Positions 1 through 6,498 of a stretch of 6,585 bases of DNA are shown piece by piece. The notes beneath the pieces are model-generated. The model worked only from the letters and a program-made list of their open reading frames with translations, was not told the origin of the DNA and searched no databases. Both the position numbers and the translations under genes were made by a program. How positions within the stretch are numbered: the first letter of the stretch is position 1; every line of letters starts with the position of its first letter. The stretch comes from Rhodospirillaceae bacterium UBA4468 (GTDB lineage: Bacteria > Pseudomonadota > Alphaproteobacteria > Rhodospirillales > Casp-alpha2). The stretch covers positions 1 through 6,585 of the forward strand of contig DGOK01000143.1 of the NCBI GenBank assembly GCA_002389385.1. Reading direction: 5' to 3'.

Positions 1-641
1 TCTGCCGTTAAGAGCGTCACAGTCGGCGCCGCAATTGGTACTTTAATAAAATGCTGATGTGGTTTCATACCGTTCCACATTTCAGCCATAATCCTTGCAG
101 ACTCTGCCGCGCGTTCACGTTGATCAACATGTGGGTTTGTCAGGTACGCGACGAGCACGTCCGTATATTCAGCCATCTCGAGTGATACATTGGCATGCAG
201 ATCCAACGTTGCAATCATCGGTATCTCTGAGCCGACGACATCCCGCACCATTTTGTATAAACGTCCGTCCGGATCCCAATCTTCAGTCGCACGCATCGCA
301 CCATGACTGACAATATAAACACCATCTAATTCACCAGCAGACTTCAAACGACCTTCCATCAATCCCAGAGTTTTATCAAAGAATGTTTGATCTATGGAGC
401 CACCGGGTTCAGCGTCAGCAATAACGATCGGCACCATCTCCCAATCGTCCGAAATCTCATTCATCTGAGTGACAAAACCTGACACTTCAGAGGGTATCTT
501 TGGAGACGTGCTTTTAAGTTCGTTTAGGATTTCATCGCCTAAAAGGTAACAACGTTTGCGGTAATCCGCTTCAGTTGTAATAGGCGAAAAACTATTGCTC
601 TCAAGTAAGAAACCCAAGATAGCTATTCGTTTTGTCATCAT
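1..641 (-). CDS. MlrC-family (M81) metallopeptidase, N-terminal part, cut by window edge
   Basis: An open frame without stop runs from ATG at 641 off the left edge, giving 213 codons; family members are usually near 490-500 residues, so less than half is present. Visible family landmarks are LESNSFSP (residues 13-20, a variant of the usual ETNTFSP), SHGAM (112-116), the LDLHAN motif with Asp147 and His149, and TNPH with His171. The spacing Asp-X-His then His 22 residues later matches the metal-ligand layout I recall for microcystinase MlrC, with Glu14 and His113 as further candidate active-site residues. The N-terminal domain is the DUF1485/MlrC_N type; the C-terminal MlrC_C domain would lie outside. 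No signal peptide is seen, so it should be cytoplasmic. It follows the importer genes after a 72-base gap that contains a terminator. Two adjacent ATG codons (641 and 638) could both serve as start. Family members are mostly uncharacterised hydrolases; microcystin cleavage should not be assumed. Confidence 0.9.
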   Translation of the reverse strand, partial: MMTKRIAILGFLLESNSFSPITTEADYRKRCYLLGDEILNELKSTSPKIPSEVSGFVTQMNEISDDWEMVPIVIADAEPGGSIDQTFFDKTLGLMEGRLKSAGELDGVYIVSHGAMRATEDWDPDGRLYKMVRDVVGSEIPMIATLDLHANVSLEMAEYTDVLVAYLTNPHVDQRERAAESARIMAEMWNGMKPHQHFIKVPIAAPTVTLLTA

Positions 642-645
642 AATT

Positions 646-650
646 ACCTT
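646..650 (-). promoter_or_regulatory. Ribosome binding site of the MlrC-family gene
   Basis: AAGGT lies just upstream of the tandem ATG pair. The AAGG core is 5 bases from the first ATG (641) and 8 bases from the second (638), so either start is possible. It lies only four bases after the T-run of the preceding terminator. Confidence 0.6.
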
Positions 651-654
651 AAAC

Positions 655-689
655 AAAAAAACGGGGGCACCCCATAAAAAGTACCCCCG
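655..689 (-). terminator. Rho-independent terminator after the permease genes
   Basis: Read on the minus strand, a 9-bp GC-rich stem (CGGGGGTAC, 689-681, with GTGCCCCCG, 670-662) with a 10-base loop is followed directly by seven T residues (661-655). One pair is G-U on the minus strand and would be a C-A mismatch on the plus strand, so the orientation is minus. It begins about 25 bases after the dppC-like stop codon and should end most transcripts of the importer operon. The T-run stops 13 bases before the MlrC-family ATG, so that gene would depend on readthrough or on a promoter inside the end of the permease gene. Confidence 0.88.
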
Positions 690-713
690 CCTAATTTAAA
701 TTTGCTCTGTGTA

Positions 714-1622
714 TTAACGAGAGCGAAGACGTGGATCCAATGTATCGCGGACCGCATCACCGAACAGGTTAAAGCCAAACACAGCGAGCGATATCGCTAT
801 ACCAGGCCAAATTGCAACCCACGGTGCACTTTCAGCATATTCCTCAGCACCACCTTGAAGCATCAAGCCCCAAGCTGGTGTAGGCTCTTGCACACCCATA
901 CCGAGGTATGAAAGCGAAGCCTCAAGAAGAATAGCCTGACCTACAAATGCACTGAACAAAATCAAGAACGGAGCCATGACATTGGGTGCCATGTGACGCA
1001 GTATAATCCGCATGTGCCCAAAGCCAAGTGCACGAGCTGCATCTACATAAGGAATTTCACGAATAGCCAAAGCGTTAGACCGGACAACACGTGCACACTG
1101 AGGAATAAACGGTATCGTAATCGCGATGATAACGTTCTCAGTACCAGCACCCAATGTTGCAACTACAGCCAAAGCCAAAATAATCAATGGAAATGCCATG
1201 AATACATCCATGACACGCTGCAAGACTAGATCAAACGTTCCGCCAAAATATGCTGACGCAACACCAAGCACAAGGCCAGCAAATGCACCAATTGTTGCAG
1301 CAGAGAACCCAACAAACAAAGCTGTTTGAGCACCATATATTATACGTGTAAAAATATCACGACCAAATTGATCTGTACCCATTAGGTACGTTGCGTTAGG
1401 TGGCGTAAGCATATTTTCAAACGAGTTAAACTCAGGATGAAACGGTGTCAGTATTGGTGCAAAAATAGATGCAAAAACCATCAATAGAACGATAATTAAT
1501 CCAGCGACACCAACTGGCTGTTTACGTGCCATTGTTTTAGCCGCTAAAAACCACGGTGTTTTTTCTTCAAGTTCTTCAAGCTGCGCTTCAAGAGATGCTT
1601 CGTTAACAATTGCCATTTTCAT
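714..1622 (-). CDS. dppC: Peptide-type ABC importer, DppC-like inner-membrane permease
   Basis: Second permease subunit (302 residues, normal for the DppC/OppC family) of the importer, forming the transmembrane channel with the DppB-like partner. The N-terminus is cytoplasmic, with an acidic stretch (residues 9-20), followed by a first membrane segment near 38-58 and the conserved LMGTDQFGRDIF block (80-91) of the OppC N-terminal region. The BPD_transp_1 domain spans roughly 97-300 with about five more hydrophobic segments. The ATPase-docking EAA loop is clear at 189-214 (EIPYVDAARALG, then RHMAPN), and SLSYLGMGVQ (237-246) is another family signature. The gene starts 6 bp after the dppB-like stop codon, so the two are probably translated together. 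ATG at 1622 was chosen; an ATG two codons later (1616) is also well placed for the ribosome site. The symbol is family-level, and the transported ligand is unknown. Confidence 0.95.
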   Translation of the reverse strand: MKMAIVNEASLEAQLEELEEKTPWFLAAKTMARKQPVGVAGLIIVLLMVFASIFAPILTPFHPEFNSFENMLTPPNATYLMGTDQFGRDIFTRIIYGAQTALFVGFSAATIGAFAGLVLGVASAYFGGTFDLVLQRVMDVFMAFPLIILALAVVATLGAGTENVIIAITIPFIPQCARVVRSNALAIREIPYVDAARALGFGHMRIILRHMAPNVMAPFLILFSAFVGQAILLEASLSYLGMGVQEPTPAWGLMLQGGAEEYAESAPWVAIWPGIAISLAVFGFNLFGDAVRDTLDPRLRSR

Positions 1623-1625
1623 CCA

Positions 1626-1631
1626 TCCTTA
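1626..1631 (-). promoter_or_regulatory. Ribosome binding site of the DppC-like gene, overlapping the preceding stop
   Basis: TAAGGA overlaps the TAA stop codon of the DppB-like gene (1631-1629). It lies 3 bases from the ATG at 1622 and 9 bases from the in-frame ATG at 1616, so the spacing leaves the exact start between these two open. The overlap suggests that ribosomes ending on the first permease restart on the second. Confidence 0.6.
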
Positions 1632-2600
1632 ACTGTAACGAATACGCGGGTCTAGCCAAGCGTAACATAAATCAATAATAAAGTTCGTTACCACAAATAT
1701 CAAAACGACTAGCATGACTAATGCCTCTGTCATTGCGTAATCATGATTTTGAACACTCTCTATGAACAACTTACCAATACCGTTCAGATTGAACACTTGC
1801 TCGGTCACAACTAAACCACCCATAAGGAATGCAAATTCAATACCGATGATTGTGACAACGGGGAGCATTGCATTTTTGAGGGCGTGGCGATTAATAACAA
1901 TTTTTTCAATCAGACCTTTCGCACGTGCAGTCCTAATATAATCCTCACGAAGAACTTCCAGCAAGGCGGAGCGCGTCATACGTGTCGCAACTGCAGAGTA
2001 ACGGTACCCCGTTGCAACGGCAGGCCAAATTAGTTGAGCAATATTGTGCGCAGGATCTACCCATATTGGTTTATAATCGATCGGCGGCATCCATGGTATA
2101 CCTGTCACCTGCTGCGTTACAATCAACAGCCCAAGAATAATCATAATGCCGAGCCAGAACGAAGGGATTGCAATACCAGCAATCGCGAATGTCCTCACGG
2201 CATAGTCAAGCCAAGTGTCCTGTTTGATAGCAGAAATAGCTCCCAATGGAATTGCAATAATAACTGCAACAAACGTAGCCATAATTGCTACTTGCAACGA
2301 TAATTCAAAGCGAAGCCCAATCTCAAACAAAATCGGCTTACCAGTCCACATTGAATCACCAAAATTAAACGTAAAGAACCCGATCATAAAATCTGCAAAC
2401 TGAACAAACATCGGTCTGTCGATGCCTAAATTTGAGCGGCAGGTATCAATTTGAGCTTGATCAACGTATAGGCCTGTTCCAGCAAATCGAAGTTCGCAAA
2501 CATCACCAGGAATGAGCCGCATAAGGAAGAAAACGAGTACGCCCGCACCGATTAGGGTCGGTATCATGAGCAATACACGTTTGAAAATATACTTAGACAT
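1629..2600 (-). CDS. dppB: Peptide-type ABC importer, DppB-like inner-membrane permease
   Basis: First permease subunit (323 residues, typical for DppB/OppB). The first membrane segment is at about 9-29, ending in the family motif MRLIPGD (27-33), followed by a long periplasmic stretch to about residue 100. The BPD_transp_1 domain covers about 96-320, with hydrophobic segments near 103-124, 135-161, 246-266 and 292-313. The EAA loop that contacts an ATPase is at 215-246 (EVLREDYIRTARAKGL, then a variant of RHALKNAMLP). The C-terminus LDPRIRY is also typical. The periplasmic loop carries two cysteines (Cys35 and Cys54). The gene lies 95 bp after the SBP gene, behind a hairpin, and has a weak ribosome site (TTGGA, 5 bases before ATG), so it may be made in lower amounts than the SBP. 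The symbol is family-level; the sequence does not reveal the substrate. Confidence 0.95.
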   Translation of the reverse strand: MSKYIFKRVLLMIPTLIGAGVLVFFLMRLIPGDVCELRFAGTGLYVDQAQIDTCRSNLGIDRPMFVQFADFMIGFFTFNFGDSMWTGKPILFEIGLRFELSLQVAIMATFVAVIIAIPLGAISAIKQDTWLDYAVRTFAIAGIAIPSFWLGIMIILGLLIVTQQVTGIPWMPPIDYKPIWVDPAHNIAQLIWPAVATGYRYSAVATRMTRSALLEVLREDYIRTARAKGLIEKIVINRHALKNAMLPVVTIIGIEFAFLMGGLVVTEQVFNLNGIGKLFIESVQNHDYAMTEALVMLVVLIFVVTNFIIDLCYAWLDPRIRYS

Positions 2601-2646
2601 GGACGTCCAACCGTATTTCTAGAATTACATTAAAGAAAATTAGTTG

Positions 2647-2674
2647 CCCACCTGCTGCCTGAGCAACAGGTGGG
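2647..2674 (-). other. Intercistronic RNA hairpin after the SBP gene
   Basis: On the minus strand this forms a 12-bp stem (CCCACCTGTTGC with GCAGCAGGTGGG) closed by a TCAG loop, with one G-U pair; on the plus strand the same pair would be a C-A mismatch. It begins 22 bases after the SBP stop codon. No T-run follows directly (next bases are CAACTAATTTTC), so it is not a standard intrinsic terminator. A likely role, by analogy with other binding-protein operons, is to block 3' exonucleases and keep the SBP message more abundant than the permease part. Partial termination is the alternative. Confidence 0.7.
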
Positions 2675-2695
2675 AACCAATAATTAGCGAACGAA

Positions 2696-4306
2696 TTACT
2701 TGTCCAACCAGATATGATCTAGGTGCTGAGCCAAGTAATGTGATGGAGCAATTTTCCAACCCTTCACGTATGAACGGTGTGGATTAATCTTGTACCACCA
2801 TAAAGTAACCATTCCACTTGTCTCATCGCTAAGCGAACGTGTCTCGTATTGACGAACGAGCTGACGAAGTTTAGTGGCATCGCCCTCTTTTTCGATTTTC
2901 GAATAAATAGCTTCCAACTCCGGATCTTCAAAACGCCCGTAGTTGTTACCTGCAGAACCAAGAAACTTTGTCATGTCTGCAATCGGGTTAATAACTGACT
3001 GGCAGTTAAAGTCAATTGAGACATCAAAGTCTGCTTTCTTACGAAGTGAGTCGTAGAAAGGACCGGAAGGCTGAACCCGCTGAGCAGTTTCAATGCCAAC
3101 TTTGCGCCACTGATCAACAAGCCATGTACCAACAACCTTGTAGGGCTGATCAACGCCACGGTTTGAGAAGTCAACCTTAAGGTTAGAGTGACCTGCATCT
3201 GCAAGTAGCTTCTTGGCCTCTGCACGAGATGCTTCGATGTCGGTGTTGTAGCCCTTAAGCTTCATCAACTCATCTTTAGTTGCAGCAAGTGGGTGGTTCG
3301 GGAACATTACACCACCAACCGTTTTCACGATTGCGATCTTTGACAGGTACTTAGACCCACCCCAACGATCGATACCAAGCGTCAAAGCATTACGAACTTT
3401 TGCATTATCGAATGGTTTACGCTTTTGGTTTGGAGTTGCGAGCAGAACGCAGTTCCAATCGCTTTCTTGGACCGTAATCTCATCACCAAGTGACTTAACA
3501 AGGTCATCACGTGCTTTCGGAGGGAAACCACGGAATTCGATTGCGGCACGATCACCACGAATAGCAGAAAGACGAACAGCCATCTTAGGCGCTGCAATCG
3601 CTTTAAAGCCATCTAGGTAAGGTTTACCCTTGAAGTGATAGTTTTGGTTCTTAATGCCTTCAACAAACGCACCTGGCTGGTGCTGAACAAACTTGAAAGG
3701 TCCCGTGCCGTTAACGTTAGCTTTGTGCCATGACATGCCATGCGCATCCAAGTCTTTCTTCGAGTAAACGAAGTTAAATGGTGTTGCAAGGGCAGGAATG
3801 AACGCAGCCGTTGGGAACTTAAGTTTGAAAACAATTGTATGCGCATCCGGTGTGGTAATTGTATCCACTGAACGGAAAAACGCCTTACGAGCTGATGGAA
3901 CACCTTCTCCTGGAAAAACGATCTTGTCCATCGTTGCCTTAATATCAGCAGATGTTAGTGGCGTGCCATCATGGAACGTTACACCCTTACGAATTTTAAA
4001 CGTAAATTTGGTGCCATTTTCAGTTGCTGTTGGCACGTCACCTTCACAGAGGTCGCACTCAAAATCCGTCGGATCGGACGGATTATTCGGGTTAACCCGA
4101 ATAAGCAAGCTATAGAACGGCCGGATCGGGTGGATCATGCCGAATGTTGTCTCTTGGTGTCCGTCGTATGACGGAATTTTAGAGCCAACAACGAAGTTCA
4201 GAATGCCACCAGATTTTGGTGTCTCTGCCTTCGCAGCGCCCGCACCTGCAGTAAGGCCAAGGCCCACCACAGAAGCAAGAGCAAGTTTACCAATTTTATT
4301 GAGCAT
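2696..4306 (-). CDS. Periplasmic substrate-binding protein of a peptide-type ABC importer (SBP_bac_5 family)
   Basis: This 536-residue protein has the length of cluster C (SBP_bac_5) binding proteins, which capture peptides, opines, nickel chelates or other solutes in the periplasm. Residues 1-27 form a Sec signal peptide: Lys5 and Lys7, a hydrophobic core, then AKA|ETP. There is no lipobox cysteine, so a free periplasmic protein is expected. After cleavage the family signature is seen at 101-124 (FTFKIRKGVTFHDGTPLTSA, then DIKA). Also typical are NGTGPFKF (199-206), VRNALTLGIDR (304-314) and an EASRAEAKKLLADAGH block (358-373). The C-terminal end has WWYKINPHRSYVKGW (503-517) and ends in WLDK. 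Mature cysteines are Cys84, Cys87, Cys286 and Cys435. It lies third in the operon, between ATPase and permease genes, with hairpins on both sides and a strong ribosome site, which fits high-level synthesis. The ligand is not determined. Confidence 0.95.
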   Translation of the reverse strand: MLNKIGKLALASVVGLGLTAGAGAAKAETPKSGGILNFVVGSKIPSYDGHQETTFGMIHPIRPFYSLLIRVNPNNPSDPTDFECDLCEGDVPTATENGTKFTFKIRKGVTFHDGTPLTSADIKATMDKIVFPGEGVPSARKAFFRSVDTITTPDAHTIVFKLKFPTAAFIPALATPFNFVYSKKDLDAHGMSWHKANVNGTGPFKFVQHQPGAFVEGIKNQNYHFKGKPYLDGFKAIAAPKMAVRLSAIRGDRAAIEFRGFPPKARDDLVKSLGDEITVQESDWNCVLLATPNQKRKPFDNAKVRNALTLGIDRWGGSKYLSKIAIVKTVGGVMFPNHPLAATKDELMKLKGYNTDIEASRAEAKKLLADAGHSNLKVDFSNRGVDQPYKVVGTWLVDQWRKVGIETAQRVQPSGPFYDSLRKKADFDVSIDFNCQSVINPIADMTKFLGSAGNNYGRFEDPELEAIYSKIEKEGDATKLRQLVRQYETRSLSDETSGMVTLWWYKINPHRSYVKGWKIAPSHYLAQHLDHIWLDK

Positions 4307-4312
4307 TTTTAG

Positions 4313-4319
4313 TCTCCTT
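4313..4319 (-). promoter_or_regulatory. Strong ribosome binding site of the SBP gene
   Basis: AAGGAGA ends 6 bases before the ATG at 4306, which is close to the ideal sequence and spacing. It is the best ribosome site in the cluster and fits the expected excess of binding protein over the membrane parts. Confidence 0.85.
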
Positions 4320-4358
4320 CCCTGAATTGAAGAATATTGTTTGGCTTACGCCATATCA

Positions 4359-4390
4359 TGTGAACGTAACGTGCCCGCGGTACGCTCACA
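4359..4390 (-). other. Intercistronic RNA hairpin overlapping the DppF-like stop codon
   Basis: On the minus strand TGTGAGCGTA (4390-4381) pairs with TACGTTCACA (4368-4359) as a 10-bp stem with one G-U pair and a 12-base loop; the TGA stop codon of the DppF-like gene (4388-4386) lies in the stem. On the plus strand the wobble position becomes an A-C mismatch. No T-run follows, so it is unlikely to be a strong terminator. A small second stem (TGGC-GTAA-GCCA, 4353-4342, GNRA-type loop) lies between it and the SBP ribosome site. Possible roles are an RNA processing point or a 5' stabiliser of the SBP message; both are inferred. Confidence 0.5.
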
Positions 4391-5432
4391 CCTCTGAACA
4401 GGCCACCCAGTGGCCTGGTTTCACTTCCCGCAATTGCGGAATGTCTTTTGTGCAGCTATCAACCATTTTTGGGCATCTAGGATGGAAAACACATCCTGAT
4501 GGAGGATTGATAGGGCTAGGAATTTCACCTTTAATAACAGCATGCGCACGTGTCTTTTCGATCTCTGGATCAGGAATCGGCACAGCATCCAACAATAGTT
4601 TAGTGTATGGGTGCATCGGATTCTCGAACAGCTCGTCACCATCGGCCAACTCAACCAAATTACCAAGGTACATAACCGCAACCCGGTGACAAATATGTCG
4701 AACAACACTAAGGTCGTGCGAAATAAACAAGTACGTAAGATCAAACTCGTCGCGCAAATCCTCGAGCAGGTTAATAACCTGCGCCTGGATCGATACATCA
4801 AGCGCTGACACGGCTTCATCGCAAATAATGAATTCTGGGTTCATTGCCAAAGCGCGCGCAATACCTACACGTTGACGCTGACCACCAGACATTTCATGTG
4901 GATATCGATCAGCAAAAGCTGTGGCTAGGCCACAAACATTCAACAAATAATGTACACGCGTCCGACGCTCAACTGGATCAGTAATAATACCATGCACATG
5001 CATAGGCTCAGCAATGATATCGCCAACCTTCATACGAGGATTAAGCGAGCTGTATGGATCTTGGAAGATAACCTGAATTTTTTTACGTACGTCGATCATC
5101 TCCTTTGGCGAATATTTTGTAATATCTTCGCCGTAGAAAATAATCTCCCCTTCTGTTGGCTTCTCTAACTGGAGAATACAACGACCGGTCGTTGTTTTAC
5201 CACAACCAGACTCGCCCACAACACCAAGTGTCTCGCCGCGATAAACCTGAAAACTCACGCCATCGACAGCCTTAACATGAGCAACAACTTTAGGAATAAA
5301 CACACCATCAGTGACTGGGAAGTGCATCTTTAGGTTTTTTACATCAACAAGAACTTCATCGAAGCCCTTAGAACTACCCGTGACCGATTCACGTTTATTT
5401 GCTTCACGTATATTTGGTGCTACTTCGCTCAT
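4386..5432 (-). CDS. dppF: Peptide-type ABC importer, second ATPase (DppF/OppF-like)
   Basis: Cytoplasmic ATPase subunit (348 residues) that should pair with the DppD-like ATPase to power uptake. All ATP-site motifs are present: Walker A GESGCGKTT (73-81), Q-loop Gln124 in FQDPYSSLNP (123-132), signature MSGGQRQR (181-188), Walker B FIICDE (201-206), D-loop SALD (209-212) and switch His239 in SHD. The C-terminal oligo_HPY region starts at HPYTKLLL (274-281) and carries Cys314, Cys320, Cys327 and Cys345 (C-X5-C-X6-C-X17-C), the pattern linked in this family to a [4Fe-4S] cluster. The N-terminal 20 or so residues are extra and polar, and the segment near 42-52 resembles the OppF/DppF type with its longer loop before KAVDGVSF. 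The ATG overlaps the TGA of the upstream ATPase gene (ATGA), so translation is coupled. The symbol is family-level. Confidence 0.95.
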   Translation of the reverse strand: MSEVAPNIREANKRESVTGSSKGFDEVLVDVKNLKMHFPVTDGVFIPKVVAHVKAVDGVSFQVYRGETLGVVGESGCGKTTTGRCILQLEKPTEGEIIFYGEDITKYSPKEMIDVRKKIQVIFQDPYSSLNPRMKVGDIIAEPMHVHGIITDPVERRTRVHYLLNVCGLATAFADRYPHEMSGGQRQRVGIARALAMNPEFIICDEAVSALDVSIQAQVINLLEDLRDEFDLTYLFISHDLSVVRHICHRVAVMYLGNLVELADGDELFENPMHPYTKLLLDAVPIPDPEIEKTRAHAVIKGEIPSPINPPSGCVFHPRCPKMVDSCTKDIPQLREVKPGHWVACSEV

Positions 5433-6427
5433 CCGATGACGTCCTTCACTTCTTTCGCTAGATTTTCTTTCTCAAAGCATGCTGATGTGTGACCCGGCTC
5501 GATTTCCTCAAGCGGAGGGAAACTCTTTGCACATACATCTGTTGCAAAACGGCATCTTGGACGGAACGAACAACCATCATCCAGCTTGGTAAGTTCAGGC
5601 GGTTGGCCATCAACAGGATCAAGCTTTGCCGCACGCTGCCTGTCCATACGTGGCACCGACTTTAGCAATGCCAATGTATATGGATGGCGAGGACGGTGAT
5701 AAATGTCTGTCGCAATACCTGATTCAATAATACGACCCGCATACATCACGTTAACTCGGTCAGCATACCGCGCAACAACACCAAGGTTGTGGGTAATGAT
5801 GATCATTGCCACACCCAAATCGCGGGTAAGGTTTTTCATCAATTCCAAAATTTGCGCCTGAATGGTCACATCAAGAGCCGTTGTCGGCTCATCAGCGATA
5901 ATCAGCTTTGGGTCACATGCCAGTGCCATCGCGATCACAACACGTTGACGCATACCGCCAGATAAATGGTGAGGATACTGTGCCAATCGACGCTCAGGCT
6001 CGGATATACCTACAAGACCAAGAAGGCCAACAGCCTTCTTCATTGCATCGGCTTCAGACATGCCCAAGTGCGCAATCATTGGCTCCATAAGCTGGAGACC
6101 AATTGATAGCACTGGATTGAGCGATGTCATCGGCTCCTGAAAGATCATGCCAATATCGCGACCGCGAATGTTCCGCATCTCATCATCCGTAAGCGTGAGC
6201 AAGTCCTGGCCATCAAAGTTGATGGAACCACCGACAATTTTGCCAGGAGGCCATGGGATCAATCGCATTATACTCATTGCCGTAACAGACTTGCCCGATC
6301 CAGACTCGCCCACAACAGCAACAGTTTCGCCCTGTTCAACAGTATAAGAAACACCATCGACAGCTTTCACAGTCCCAGCCGACGTAAAAAACTGAGTCTG
6401 AAGATCTTTAATTTCCAGTAAGGCCAC
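5429..6427 (-). CDS. dppD: Peptide-type ABC importer, first ATPase (DppD/OppD-like)
   Basis: Cytoplasmic ATPase subunit, first gene of the operon. Numbered from the upstream GTG at 6433 it has 334 residues; I prefer the GTG at 6427 (332 residues, starting MALLEIKDLQT) because GGGAG lies 5 bases before it, while the 6433 codon overlaps that site. Using the longer numbering: Walker A GESGSGKS (42-49), Gln99 in FQEPMTSLNP, signature LSGGMRQR (157-164), Walker B LIIADE (177-182), TALD (185-188) and switch His215, followed by Asn rather than the common Asp. LSGGMRQR and ADEPTTALDVT are typical of the DppD/OppD side. The C-terminal oligo_HPY region (HPYTLALLKSVPR, 250-262) has Cys288, Cys294, Cys301 and Cys319 with the same C-X5-C-X6-C-X17-C spacing as its partner, consistent with an iron-sulfur cluster. 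It overlaps the next ATPase gene by 4 bp. Confidence 0.95.
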   Translation of the reverse strand: MALLEIKDLQTQFFTSAGTVKAVDGVSYTVEQGETVAVVGESGSGKSVTAMSIMRLIPWPPGKIVGGSINFDGQDLLTLTDDEMRNIRGRDIGMIFQEPMTSLNPVLSIGLQLMEPMIAHLGMSEADAMKKAVGLLGLVGISEPERRLAQYPHHLSGGMRQRVVIAMALACDPKLIIADEPTTALDVTIQAQILELMKNLTRDLGVAMIIITHNLGVVARYADRVNVMYAGRIIESGIATDIYHRPRHPYTLALLKSVPRMDRQRAAKLDPVDGQPPELTKLDDGCSFRPRCRFATDVCAKSFPPLEEIEPGHTSACFEKENLAKEVKDVIG

Positions 6428-6432
6428 ATTCA

Positions 6433-6438
6433 CTCCCT
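6433..6438 (-). promoter_or_regulatory. Ribosome binding site that decides the first ATPase start
   Basis: AGGGAG (6438-6433) is 5 bases upstream of the GTG at 6427. The other candidate start, GTG at 6433, uses the last G of this same element and would leave no room for ribosome pairing. Both candidate codons are GTG; no in-frame ATG is near. Confidence 0.65.
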
Positions 6439-6469
6439 AGGATAGTCAATATTATTCTTTGTTGTAGTA

Positions 6470-6498
6470 AACGTAATGACGGTTTCGCAGGGTGTCAA
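6470..6498 (-). promoter_or_regulatory. Probable sigma-70-type promoter of the importer operon
   Basis: A perfect -35 box TTGACA (6498-6493) is followed after exactly 17 bases by TACGTT (6475-6470), which keeps the key TA...T positions of a -10 box. Transcription would start near 6462-6464, giving a leader of about 35 bases before the first ATPase start. The weak -10 suggests a promoter that may need an activator. Confidence 0.6.

Noticed and set aside
1..641. Broken or pseudogene MlrC-family frame
   Set aside because: The frame is open from its ATG to the window edge and all N-terminal motifs are intact; it is cut only by the window boundary.
2647..2674. Hairpin as a true intrinsic terminator
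   Set aside because: No T-run follows the stem, and the two permease genes needed by the importer lie downstream, so full termination here would make little sense.
3798..4115. Plus-strand open frame of 105 codons
   Set aside because: It lies fully antisense inside the SBP gene, whose signal peptide and family motifs are clear; the plus-strand product shows no recognisable pattern.
4327..4689. Plus-strand open frame of 120 codons
   Set aside because: It runs antisense through the end of the well-supported DppF-like ATPase gene, has no family-like motif and no good ribosome site, and is explained as a shadow frame.
4386..6433. Two ATPase genes as a recent tandem duplication
   Set aside because: They belong to the two distinct DppD-like and DppF-like subtypes with different N-termini, signature sequences and loops; heteromeric ATPase pairs are normal for this importer family.
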